In this document: piece by piece, positions 23,346 to 30,990 of the stretch | Position numbering within the stretch: the first letter of the stretch is position 1 | How the letters are laid out: each line of letters begins with the position of its first letter | Source: JABDLF01 sp041609715 | GTDB taxonomy: Bacteria > Pseudomonadota > Gammaproteobacteria > Steroidobacterales > JABDLF01 | Reading direction: 5' to 3' | Assembly: GCA_041609715.1 (NCBI GenBank) | Contig: JBFIQI010000004.1 | Span: 1-50,114, forward strand | DNA: 50,114 nucleotides | Program-made: the position numbers and the translations under genes | Notes under the pieces: model-generated | What the model was told of the DNA's origin: nothing | Database searches by the model: none | Seen by the model: the letters and a program-made list of their open reading frames with translations, nothing else

Positions 23346-23489
23346 AGAAAATCGTGCCGAAATATCGGCGCCTATTGTACCGGGCAGTGGCCCCCGCCAC
23401 AGGCCCTGTGACAACTTTATGGTCTGCAGTAAACTGGCTATACTGCGTTCCCCGATCGCTGCCGATCCCGCCCGATTCCTGGAGTCAAC

Positions 23490-24029
23490 GTGAGTCACGA
23501 CCGCAAGTTTTTCGATACTTTCATGCTGATTATTGGTGCGCTTGTGCTGTTTAGCGTGGCGATGATCGTGTTGTCCGAGATCATCGGCGGACGTACCCAG
23601 GAAGCCTTCATCGCCGAAGACCCGGCGGTCATTGGCATGATCGATGAGCAGATTGCCCCGTTTGGCACGGTGGTGATCGAAGGCGAGGCGGAACCCGTGG
23701 TAGAGACGCCGCCACCGGCTGGAAGCGCACCAGCAGTAGTTGTGGCTCCCCAGGCCGAGGTTGTCACCGTGGCGGCAGTTTCCGGTGAGAAAACCTATAA
23801 CAGCGCCTGCATGGCCTGCCATACGCCTGGCATCGCGGGTGCACCGAGGCTGGGCGACGTCGCAGACTGGTCGGGACGCATTGCCCGGGGTATCGACGCT
23901 CTGTACGCCAACGCCATCAATGGCTACCAGGGAGAGGCCGGTGTCATGCCCGCCAAGGGGGGTCAGATCAATCTCAGCGATGCAGCGGTGCGAGCTGCCG
24001 TGGACTACATGGTGGCCCAAAGCCAGTAA
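23490..24029 (+). CDS. Membrane-anchored cytochrome c5 family protein
   Basis: 179 residues from GTG 23490. Residues about 11-33 are an uncleaved membrane helix (MLIIGALVLFSVAMIVL). A linker rich in Pro, Ala and Val follows (about 65-97), then a small class I cytochrome domain with C107-M-A-C-H111 and a Met ligand in GVMPAKGG (M153). The C-terminal AVDYMVAQSQ is typical of cytochrome c5. It is a one-electron carrier facing the periplasm. It stands alone, convergent with comM. The partner enzyme is not identifiable from the neighbours. Confidence 0.9.
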   Translation: MSHDRKFFDTFMLIIGALVLFSVAMIVLSEIIGGRTQEAFIAEDPAVIGMIDEQIAPFGTVVIEGEAEPVVETPPPAGSAPAVVVAPQAEVVTVAAVSGEKTYNSACMACHTPGIAGAPRLGDVADWSGRIARGIDALYANAINGYQGEAGVMPAKGGQINLSDAAVRAAVDYMVAQSQ

Positions 24030-24073
24030 CAGGCTGGCTTGTGCTGCAAACAACAGGAGTGGCCGCCCATTCC

Positions 24074-25603
24074 TCAATCCTTTGAGTTGTCCGGCGCCCC
24101 GGCCCGCCGGTAAGTCACCGCTTCGCTGATATGCTCGCTGCCGGTCCTGGCGGCGCCCTCCAGATCCGCAATGGTGCGCGCCACCCGCAACAGCTTGTGG
24201 GCTGCCCGCATGGAGAAGCCAAAGCGGGATACCGCACGCTCGAGCACTCGCTGGCCTGTGCTGGTGGGTCGGCACCAGCGACCGAGCGCCTCGCCCGCCA
24301 GCAGCGCGTTGGGCATGTCCTGGCGCCCCAGTTGCACCCGTCTCGCCCGCACCACCTGCCGCGCCACGCTGGCGCTTTCCCGGTTTGCCGGCTGATCACC
24401 GGCAGCCGTAGCGAACAAGACGCTGTTGGGGGGGCGCTGCACTGACACCGTGAGGTCCAGGCGATCCAACAGCGGGCCCGACAGCCGATGGCAGTAGCGC
24501 TGAACCTGCTCGGCAGTACAGCGGCAGCGGCCGCGCCGGTCACCCAGATACCCACAGGGGCAGGGGTTCATGGCCGCCACCAACTGGAATCGCGCCGGGA
24601 ATGTCGCCCGATGCCTGGCTCGGCAGATTCTTACCACACCCGTCTCCATGGGCTCGCGCAGAACTTCCAGCACCCGGCGGCCAAATTCCGGCAGTTCGTC
24701 CAAAAACAGCACACCATTGTGAGCCAGGGAGATTTCCCCCGGCTGGGGTGTGCTGCCCCCGCCCGCCATGGCTGCCGTAGAGGCCGTATGATGCGGACTA
24801 CGAAACGGCCGCACGCCGAAATCCCGCACGCGAAACTGTTGGCCGCTCAGAGAGGCTATAGCCGCCACTTCCAGGGACTCGGCCTCGGTCATGGGCGGCA
24901 GGATTCCCGGCAGGCGGCACGCCAGCATGCTCTTGCCAGTGCCCGGCGGACCCACCAACAGAATGCCATGGGCACCAGCAGCGGCGATGGCCAGCGCGCG
25001 CTTGGGTATCTCCTGGCCAAGCACTTCGGACAGGTCGGGCCCATCAGAGCTGGTCCTGGGATCGCGGCGCACGACCTCGGTCGCAAGGGTTCGCTTGCCG
25101 GCAAGATGTGCCGCAACTTCCAGGAGATGGCCGGCTGCCAGTACCCGGGTTGCAGGCACCAGGGCAGCTTCTGCCGCGATGCATTGGGGCAGGACCAGGC
25201 GCCGTGAGCAGCGACGAGCCGCCATGGCCAGCGGCAAAGCCCCGGCGAAACCTCTCAGGGTGCCGTCCAGAGACAGCTCGCCGAAAAGCTCGAGTTCGGC
25301 AAGCGCGCCGTCGGGAAGCTGACCGGAGGCCACCAGGATACCCACCGCAATGGGTAAGTCGAAGCGACCTCCCTGTTTTGGCAGGTCAGCTGGAGACAGG
25401 TTGACGGTGATGCGGCGCGCCGGAAATTCGAAGCGTGCGTTAATTATTGCGGAGCGCACCCGGTCCTTGCTTTCGCGCACGGCGGCTTCCGGCAGCCCCA
25501 CGATGGAGAGCGTCGGCAAGCCATTACTCAGATGCACCTCGACTCGCACCAGGGGTGCCGCCAGACCATCCATTGCCCGGCTGTATACGGTTGCGAGCGT
25601 CAT
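24074..25603 (-). CDS. comM: YifB/ComM family Mg-chelatase-like AAA+ ATPase
   Basis: 509 residues from ATG 25603, which has GGAGGG a few bases upstream; an in-frame ATG at 25621 lacks this. The N-terminal Lon-like domain begins TLATVYSRAMDGL. The AAA+ core has Walker A GPPGTGKS and Walker B-type LFLDELPEF, and the C-terminal domain ends AHKLLRVARTIADLEG. ComM is a hexameric helicase that promotes branch migration during natural transformation. Neighbour ubiK, 32 bases upstream on the same strand, is the usual partner in this location. The cysteines of the CPCGYLGD motif are present. Confidence 0.95.
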   Translation of the reverse strand: MTLATVYSRAMDGLAAPLVRVEVHLSNGLPTLSIVGLPEAAVRESKDRVRSAIINARFEFPARRITVNLSPADLPKQGGRFDLPIAVGILVASGQLPDGALAELELFGELSLDGTLRGFAGALPLAMAARRCSRRLVLPQCIAAEAALVPATRVLAAGHLLEVAAHLAGKRTLATEVVRRDPRTSSDGPDLSEVLGQEIPKRALAIAAAGAHGILLVGPPGTGKSMLACRLPGILPPMTEAESLEVAAIASLSGQQFRVRDFGVRPFRSPHHTASTAAMAGGGSTPQPGEISLAHNGVLFLDELPEFGRRVLEVLREPMETGVVRICRARHRATFPARFQLVAAMNPCPCGYLGDRRGRCRCTAEQVQRYCHRLSGPLLDRLDLTVSVQRPPNSVLFATAAGDQPANRESASVARQVVRARRVQLGRQDMPNALLAGEALGRWCRPTSTGQRVLERAVSRFGFSMRAAHKLLRVARTIADLEGAARTGSEHISEAVTYRRAGAPDNSKD

Positions 25604-25635
25604 CGGTGCCCTCCATGGCAATCCGGTTTAAAGCG

Positions 25636-25944
25636 TTACTTTGCGGCTTTCTTTCTGCCGGTTTTCTTACCGCTTTTTTTCTTGCTGGTCGTTGGTTTGC
25701 CCGCAGGTTTGGCCGTTTCCAGGGCCGCAACCCGCGTCTCGAAATCTTTCAGGCGTTCGCGTGTGCGCGCCAGCACGGCGCTTTGAACTTCAAATTCCTC
25801 GCGGGTAACCAGATCCAGCTTGCCAAGCGCAGACTTAAGCACCGCTTTGAAATTCCCTTCCAGGTCTTGCTGCAGGCTGCGCACGCCGCCGGGCAATGCC
25901 TCGGAAAGCTTGCGTGCAAGATCATCGATGAATCGTGGGTCCAT
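25636..25944 (-). CDS. ubiK: Ubiquinone biosynthesis accessory factor UbiK (BMFP/YqiC)
   Basis: 102 residues. The start MDPRFIDDLARKLSEALPGG and the following VTREEFEVQSAVLARTRERL are the conserved blocks of the BMFP family. Two amphipathic or coiled-coil helices are followed by a Lys/Ala-rich tail (SKKKSGKKTGRKKAAK). UbiK binds UbiJ and helps the cytosolic Ubi metabolon work under air. UbiJ is in this window at 43 kb. The gene is followed by comM and is divergent from glnK. Confidence 0.93.
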   Translation of the reverse strand: MDPRFIDDLARKLSEALPGGVRSLQQDLEGNFKAVLKSALGKLDLVTREEFEVQSAVLARTRERLKDFETRVAALETAKPAGKPTTSKKKSGKKTGRKKAAK

Positions 25945-26105
25945 GTGCTTCCTCCACCAGGGCTCGCTGTCGGCTGTCCGGGGCGCGGAACCGCCCTCCG
26001 CCTATTCTAACGGGCCCGGACATTGGGCGAAAACTCGCCTCCGGCTCCTGGCCCGGGACGGGCCGGTGCTAAACTGCTTAGCGCAAGATTCTGGAGACAG
26101 CATCG

Positions 26106-26444
26106 ATGAAAATGGTTACTGCCATCATCAAACCTTTCAAGCTCGATGATGTCCGTGAGGCGTTGGCGGATATCGGCGTACAGGGCATCACTGTGACCGA
26201 GGTCAAAGGATTCGGGCGCCAGAAAGGCCATACTGAGCTGTACCGGGGCGCCGAGTATGTGGTGGATTTCCTGCCCAAGCTCAAGCTCGAGCTGGCGATT
26301 GAAGATAGCCTGGTGGAGCGCGCCATCGAGGCCATCATCAATGAGGCGCGCACGGGCAAAATTGGCGATGGCAAGATATTCGTCAGTGAACTCGAACAGG
26401 TGGTTCGGATTCGTACCGGCGAAACCAATGCCGATGCCTTGTAG
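26106..26444 (+). CDS. glnK: Nitrogen regulatory protein P-II (GlnK/GlnB)
   Basis: 112 residues, the standard P-II length. It has the signature start MKMVTAIIKPFKLDDVREAL, the T-loop with the uridylylation site Y51 (TELYRGAEY), and the B loop around RTGKIGDGKIF. P-II trimers sense 2-oxoglutarate and ATP/ADP and control glutamine synthetase adenylation, NtrB and, for GlnK, the ammonium channel. There is no amtB next to it, so GlnK versus GlnB cannot be settled; the comM-ubiK-glnK order is common where glnK-amtB follows. Two DUF4124-type genes come next on the same strand, 26 bases away. No sigma-54 box was seen. Confidence 0.95.
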   Translation: MKMVTAIIKPFKLDDVREALADIGVQGITVTEVKGFGRQKGHTELYRGAEYVVDFLPKLKLELAIEDSLVERAIEAIINEARTGKIGDGKIFVSELEQVVRIRTGETNADAL

Positions 26445-26470
26445 CCCTGGAACCCGCGAAGGTCGCAATC

Positions 26471-26851
26471 ATGAAACATAGCTTGTTAGCCCTCATCCTG
26501 TTTGCAATGTCCGCCAGCGGCGGCGCCACCGAGGTGTTTGTAACAACCGGCGCCGCGGGCGAACCTGAATATACGGACAAGCCTGTTGCTGACGCCCGGC
26601 GTATCGAGGTCTGGATCGCACGACCGAGCCCGGCGCCCGCGGCAGAAAACCAGCAAGCCCCTGCTTTCGAGGAACTCTCGCCCTGTGAGCAGGCCAGGCA
26701 TATCGTCGCCAGGTACGAGAGCGCCGAGGTGCTGGCCGAACGCGGGGATGACGGCGCAATGCGAATTCTGGACGCTGAGGAAGCTGCCGCTATGATCGAC
26801 AAGGCGCGCGCTGATGTTGCGCGGCTCTGCAAGGAATCATCCGATGACTAA
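26471..26851 (+). CDS. Secreted DUF4124-like protein
   Basis: 126 residues. The signal peptide ends around SGGATEVF. The mature N-terminus (EVFVTTGAAGEPEYTDKP) is a degenerate form of the DUF4124 motif (V-Y-[KR]-x-x-D-x-x-G-x-x-x-Y-[ST]-D-x-P), and the rest is helical and acidic. The periplasmic function is unknown. It lies 26 bases after glnK and overlaps the next, related gene by eight bases, so the three are probably co-transcribed. Confidence 0.75.
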   Translation: MKHSLLALILFAMSASGGATEVFVTTGAAGEPEYTDKPVADARRIEVWIARPSPAPAAENQQAPAFEELSPCEQARHIVARYESAEVLAERGDDGAMRILDAEEAAAMIDKARADVARLCKESSDD

Positions 26852-27302
26852 CAAGACTTTGAGCGTTTGCATACTTGCTTTCGTCGCCGCTGGTGTCGCT
26901 TCATCCGCTGATGTCTACCGCCAGGTGGACGATGCCGGCAACGTTATTTACAGCGACCGGCCGGCCGACGCTGGCGCCGAGCGTCTCAAGCTGAGCACCG
27001 GCAAAACCGACCCGGCAGCGGTTGCGGCGCGGCGCGAAGCCTTGACCCAGGCGCAGGCCGGACGCGCAGCGGCACGCGAACAAGCTGCGGCCAAACAGGC
27101 GCAGGACCGCGACCGCGCCGAGCAGCGTGCGGCCAACTGCGAAAAAGCACGCGCCTACCAGCAGCGCGTAACCACGGCCCATCGGCTCTACGAGGTCGAT
27201 CAAAATGGCGAGCGCCAGTACTATTCCACCCAACAGCACGAAGCAGCGCTGGCACGGGCTCGCGACCAGGTGCAGGAATGGTGCGATACTGACGGCTCCT
27301 GA
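26844..27302 (+). CDS. DUF4124 domain-containing secreted protein
   Basis: 152 residues from ATG 26844. The signal peptide ends around ASSADVYR. DVYRQVDDAGNVIYSDRPAD is a complete DUF4124 motif. Residues about 55-105 form a charged Ala/Arg/Gln-rich helix, probably a coiled coil. The C-terminal part has two cysteines that could pair. The function is unknown. Its start lies inside the last codons of the previous gene, with which it shares the domain, so the two look like a local duplication followed by divergence. Confidence 0.8.
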   Translation: MTNKTLSVCILAFVAAGVASSADVYRQVDDAGNVIYSDRPADAGAERLKLSTGKTDPAAVAARREALTQAQAGRAAAREQAAAKQAQDRDRAEQRAANCEKARAYQQRVTTAHRLYEVDQNGERQYYSTQQHEAALARARDQVQEWCDTDGS

Positions 27303-27377
27303 AATCTTTGGGACAAAAGCGCTGCTTGCATCGATGCCGGCGCGCGCTCAAGTCATGCTCACAACCGCAGCGATCAG

Positions 27378-28274
27378 ATGAAAACCGGATTCATTGGCCT
27401 GGGCGCCATGGGCTGGCCCATGGCGCTGCGCCTGCACCAGGCTGGCTGGCTGCGGGGCGTTTACAACCGCAGCTCCCAGCGCGCCGAGGCGTTCCAGGCA
27501 GAGACTGGCTGTGCCGCCTTCCTCAGTACACGCGATCTGGCCAGGCACTGCGATGCGGTAATCCTGTGCGTCTCGGGTGACCAGGACGTCCTGACTAACG
27601 TCAATGAAATAGCGACGAGCATGGACTCCGGCGGGCTGGTGATCGACTGCTCCACCACCAGTGCAGCCACCGCACGCAGCGCCTGCGAAACCCTGGGCCA
27701 ACGGGCCATCGCTTTTTTGGACTGCCCGGTCAGTGGCGGTACCGAGGGCGCTCAGCAGGGCAGCCTGGCCATCATGGCAGGCGGTTCCGCCAAAGATTTT
27801 GAGCGCGCCCGCCCGCTGCTGGCAGCGCTTGGCTCCCGGATGACCCTCATGGGCCCAGCCGGCGCCGGCCAGGCCGCCAAGGCCATCAACCAGGTCATGG
27901 TGGCGGGTATCAATCAGACTGTATCCGAGGCCATGGCATTCGCCGCTGCCGAAGGATTGCCCATTGAGCGCGTGGTATCGACCCTGAGTAGTGGCGCCGC
28001 CGGCAACTGGTTTCTTGCGCATCGCGGCGAGACCATGGTCCGGGGCGAATTCCCGCTCGGCTTCAAAGTCTCCCTGCACCGCAAAGACCTGGAAATCTGC
28101 AAAGCCATGGCCGCCAGACACGGGGTCACTCTGCCCATGGTGGAAATGACGCTCCTGCATTACAGGCGACTGCTGGGCGAAGGCCACGCCGACAGCGATA
28201 TCTCTTCCCTGTACACCCTGAAACGCGGGCTATTTGAAAATGCCGCAAAAAAGAAGGCGGCTGGCAATGGCTGA
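27378..28274 (+). CDS. NAD(P)-dependent oxidoreductase, 3-hydroxyisobutyrate dehydrogenase family
   Basis: 298 residues. The Rossmann motif GFIGLGAMGWPMA is at the N-terminus. The substrate-loop DCPVSGGTEGA and the catalytic-lysine helix GAGQAAKAINQ (family Lys) are intact. This beta-hydroxyacid dehydrogenase family includes 3-hydroxyisobutyrate, tartronate semialdehyde and succinic semialdehyde reductases; the specific substrate is not readable. It is cytosolic. The last eight bases overlap the start of the sensor kinase gene, so it may be co-transcribed with it. Confidence 0.9.
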   Translation: MKTGFIGLGAMGWPMALRLHQAGWLRGVYNRSSQRAEAFQAETGCAAFLSTRDLARHCDAVILCVSGDQDVLTNVNEIATSMDSGGLVIDCSTTSAATARSACETLGQRAIAFLDCPVSGGTEGAQQGSLAIMAGGSAKDFERARPLLAALGSRMTLMGPAGAGQAAKAINQVMVAGINQTVSEAMAFAAAEGLPIERVVSTLSSGAAGNWFLAHRGETMVRGEFPLGFKVSLHRKDLEICKAMAARHGVTLPMVEMTLLHYRRLLGEGHADSDISSLYTLKRGLFENAAKKKAAGNG

Positions 28275-29349
28275 AGACAAGGTTCAGGGAAAAGACACTC
28301 GCCAGTTTTTCCTCCCCGATCTGTGCACGCCGATCGTGGTTTTTGGAATTGTCCTGGTGGCCGAACTGGTGGCCATCATCCTGAGCCTGGCACGCTACGA
28401 TTCGATAACCGGTTTCTGGACGGATCTCGGCAAGGCCTCGCTGTTTCTTTTATGGGTGGGTCTGGGTACCGCGCTGGTGTTGTGCCAGGCGCGGCCGCGC
28501 CTGGCTCGAATGCCCATCCCGGCAGCAACCGCAATCTGCCTGCTGCTGATGCTGGCAACAACCGGGCTGGTATCCGAAGCAGCTTACTGGGCCATTCGGA
28601 TCAGCGGTGGCGGCTCGCTGTCGTCCGCTGGTCATCTCGAGTTCGTATTACGTAACCTCGGCATCAGCCTGATTGTCGGCGCAATGCTGCTGCGTTACCT
28701 GTATGTAAGCAGCCAATGGAAGCGCAACGTGGAAATGGAAGCACGCTCGCGCATCGAAGCCCTGCAGGCCCGAATACGACCGCATTTCCTGTTCAACAGT
28801 ATGAATACCATTGCCGCGCTGACGCGCAGCAGCCCGGAGACTGCCGAACAGGCGGTCGAAGACCTGGCCGACTTGTTCCGGGCAAGCTTGCGGGAAAGAC
28901 GATCACAGATTCCGCTGCGCGAAGAACTGGAAGTGGCAAGACTGTATCAGCGCATCGAGCAGCTGCGGCTGGGGGAGCGACTGCAGGTGAAATGGGATGT
29001 TGAACAGCTGCCCATGAACCTCATGGTGCCCAGCCTGATCATCCAGCCGCTGCTGGAAAACGCCATCTATCACGGCATCGAACCTCTGCCGAATGGCGGC
29101 TGCGTAAGCATCAGCGGTAAAGTCCAAGGCCGACAGGTAATTCTCAGCGTCAGCAATCCACTGCCGGAGCAATCGCCCGCCGAGCGACAGCGTGGCAATC
29201 GCATGGCGATGACCAATATCGGCGAAAGACTGGAACTGGCCTACCAGGGCAGGGCGGCCCTTGAAGTCACCCGGTCTGAAAGCGACTATTGCGTCACGCT
29301 CACGTTCCCACGCGAGGAATCGCCGGAAAATGAAAGTTCTGATCGTTGA
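28267..29349 (+). CDS. algZ: Sensor histidine kinase, LytS/AlgZ (FimS) type
   Basis: 360 residues from ATG 28267, inside the end of the preceding gene. Residues about 20-150 have four hydrophobic segments. The His_kinase domain follows with H173 in ARIRPHFLFNSMNT. The ATPase part has LLENAIYHGIEP (N box) and ends GNRMAMTNIGERLELAYQ. This family lacks classical H-boxes and works with LytTR regulators. AlgZ/FimS in Pseudomonas controls alginate and type IV pili with AlgR, and the algZ-algR-hemC order is the same here. The signal is unknown. An in-frame ATG at 28234 lies further inside the upstream gene and is less likely. Confidence 0.92.
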   Translation: MAEDKVQGKDTRQFFLPDLCTPIVVFGIVLVAELVAIILSLARYDSITGFWTDLGKASLFLLWVGLGTALVLCQARPRLARMPIPAATAICLLLMLATTGLVSEAAYWAIRISGGGSLSSAGHLEFVLRNLGISLIVGAMLLRYLYVSSQWKRNVEMEARSRIEALQARIRPHFLFNSMNTIAALTRSSPETAEQAVEDLADLFRASLRERRSQIPLREELEVARLYQRIEQLRLGERLQVKWDVEQLPMNLMVPSLIIQPLLENAIYHGIEPLPNGGCVSISGKVQGRQVILSVSNPLPEQSPAERQRGNRMAMTNIGERLELAYQGRAALEVTRSESDYCVTLTFPREESPENESSDR

Positions 29350-30064
29350 CGACGAAGCGCCTGCCCGGGAACGTCTGGGACGGCTTATCGCAGATCTTGG
29401 CGCTTATGAAATCGTCGGCTCGGCCAGCAACGGTGAGCAGGCGCTGGCGACCTGCGCCGAGGCCGTACCCGATATCGTACTGCTGGACATTCGCATGCCC
29501 GGCATGGACGGCATCGAAACTGCCCGCCACCTGATGACAATGGAAACTCCGCCAGCTGTGATCTTCACGACTGCCTATAACGAATACGCCATCGACGCTT
29601 TCGATGCTGAAGCCATCGCCTATCTGATGAAGCCGGTGCGCTCCGAGAAACTCGAGCGCGCCCTCAAGCGTGCCGGACGGCTGACCCGTCCGCAGCTGGC
29701 GGCTGCTGGCGTCGGGAGTGCGGCGCGCACGCGCATCTGTGCGCGGGTGCGTGAGGGCCTGCGCATGATTCCGGTCGAGGAAATATCCTGTTTTCGTGCC
29801 GACCAGAAGTATGTGGTTGTGCATTACGACGGTGGCGAGGTGCTGATTGACGAGCCCCTGAAAGATCTCGAAGATGAATTTGCTGACAGCTTTGTCCGCA
29901 TCCACCGCAATGCCTTGGTCGCTTTGGCGCGGCTGCGCAGCGTCCGCAAGAATCACGAGGGCAGCTACCAGGCCATCGTCGACGGGCTGGACCAGGAACT
30001 TGCCGTCAGCCGCAGGCTGGCTCCGGGGCTGCGGCGGCGGCTGAAAACAGGCGATGCCGAATGA
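29330..30064 (+). CDS. algR: LytTR response regulator, AlgR-like
   Basis: 244 residues from ATG 29330, overlapping the kinase gene by 20 bases. The receiver domain begins MKVLIVDDEAPARERL, with phospho-acceptor D53 (LLDIRMPG) and the conserved T and K (TTAYNEYA, MKPV). The LytTR DNA-binding domain (about 140-240) contains IPVEEISCFRADQKYVVVHY and SFVRIHRNALVAL. It binds DNA via beta-strands. Upstream in-frame ATG 29261 would add a 23-residue basic leader and is unlikely. It overlaps hemC by four bases, linking regulation to haem synthesis genes. Confidence 0.94.
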   Translation: MKVLIVDDEAPARERLGRLIADLGAYEIVGSASNGEQALATCAEAVPDIVLLDIRMPGMDGIETARHLMTMETPPAVIFTTAYNEYAIDAFDAEAIAYLMKPVRSEKLERALKRAGRLTRPQLAAAGVGSAARTRICARVREGLRMIPVEEISCFRADQKYVVVHYDGGEVLIDEPLKDLEDEFADSFVRIHRNALVALARLRSVRKNHEGSYQAIVDGLDQELAVSRRLAPGLRRRLKTGDAE

Positions 30065-30990
30065 AGCAGCTGCTGCGTATTGCTACCCGGCGCAGCCCGC
30101 TGGCGGTCTGGCAGGCCAGGCATGTGGCTGGCCTGTTGCACAAAGCCCATCCAGACATCGAAACGGAGCTGGTTCCCCTGAGCACCCGGGGCGATGAAAT
30201 CCTGGATCGCAGCCTGGCGAAGGTCGGCGGCAAGGGGCTTTTCATCAAGGAACTGGAAGTCGCGATTCTCGCTGACCGCGCCGACATTGCGGTGCATTCC
30301 ATGAAGGATATGCCGGCAGATATCACGTCGGGATTGCACATCGCCGCCGTGCTCAAGCGCGCCAACCCTTTCGATGCGTTTGTCAGCAACACATTCGCGA
30401 CACTGGAAGACATGCCCGAAGGTGCGAGATTGGGGACATCCAGCCTGCGGCGCGCCAGCCAGATGCGCAGGCTGCGATCCGACCTGCAAGTCGTGCCATT
30501 GCGAGGCAATGTGGAGACGCGTCTTGGCAAGCTCGATGATGGCGACTGTGATGCCATATTGCTGGCAGCCGCAGGCCTCGGGCGTCTGGGCCTGGCAAGC
30601 CGCATCAGCGCCGAACTCTCCCCGGCACAGTGTCTGCCCGCTATCGGCCAGGGCATCATCGGGATTGAATGTCGCCATGGCGACGCGCTGACAGAGGAGC
30701 GCCTGACTGCCCTGCACAATTCTCGCAGCGGCACCGCCATCGCTGCCGAACGGGCGCTGGGCGCCCGCCTTGGGGGCAGCTGCCAGTCGCCCATTGCGGG
30801 ATTTGCTCGTGAGGATGACGAGGGCTGGATCTTGCAGGCCCGGGTGCTGTCGCCGGACGGCCGGGCACTGGTGGCCGGCGAACAGCGGTTTGCGGCAGAA
30901 GACGCGGCCACAGCAGGTTCAAGTCTGGCGGAAACGCTCTTGTCACAAGGCGCAAGCCGGATTCTCGAGCAGGCAGCGGCAGCGCCATGA
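30061..30990 (+). CDS. hemC: Porphobilinogen deaminase (hydroxymethylbilane synthase)
   Basis: 309 residues, the usual length. It joins four porphobilinogen molecules into hydroxymethylbilane. The dipyrromethane cofactor cysteine is C241 (LGGSCQSP) and the catalytic Asp is D83 (HSMKDMP). The phosphate/carboxylate-binding arginines in TSSLRRASQ and LRGNVETRL are intact. It is cytosolic. It overlaps algR upstream and hemD downstream by four bases each. Confidence 0.98.
   Translation: MKQLLRIATRRSPLAVWQARHVAGLLHKAHPDIETELVPLSTRGDEILDRSLAKVGGKGLFIKELEVAILADRADIAVHSMKDMPADITSGLHIAAVLKRANPFDAFVSNTFATLEDMPEGARLGTSSLRRASQMRRLRSDLQVVPLRGNVETRLGKLDDGDCDAILLAAAGLGRLGLASRISAELSPAQCLPAIGQGIIGIECRHGDALTEERLTALHNSRSGTAIAAERALGARLGGSCQSPIAGFAREDDEGWILQARVLSPDGRALVAGEQRFAAEDAATAGSSLAETLLSQGASRILEQAAAAP

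Larger units (their letters stand above)
22758..23489. other. Non-coding mosaic region around tRNA-Arg: tRNA fragments and perfect hairpins
   Basis: About 730 bases without a protein gene. It holds one intact tRNA-Arg(CCG), its terminator, three tRNA fragments and at least seven short perfect stem-loops: 22825-22841, 22901-22920, 22922-22936, 22936-22954, 22987-23003, 23185-23201 and 23285-23306. Long frames across the region are artefacts of the tRNA sequence. A TACAAT box on the minus strand (23379-23374) with a GC-rich discriminator lies upstream of the 5' tRNA fragment. It may drive one transcript running through the fragment and the intact tRNA to the terminator at 23026-23057. The 3' part toward 23489 contains the weak promoter of the cytochrome c5 gene (TATACT at 23439-23444). 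Confidence 0.6.
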
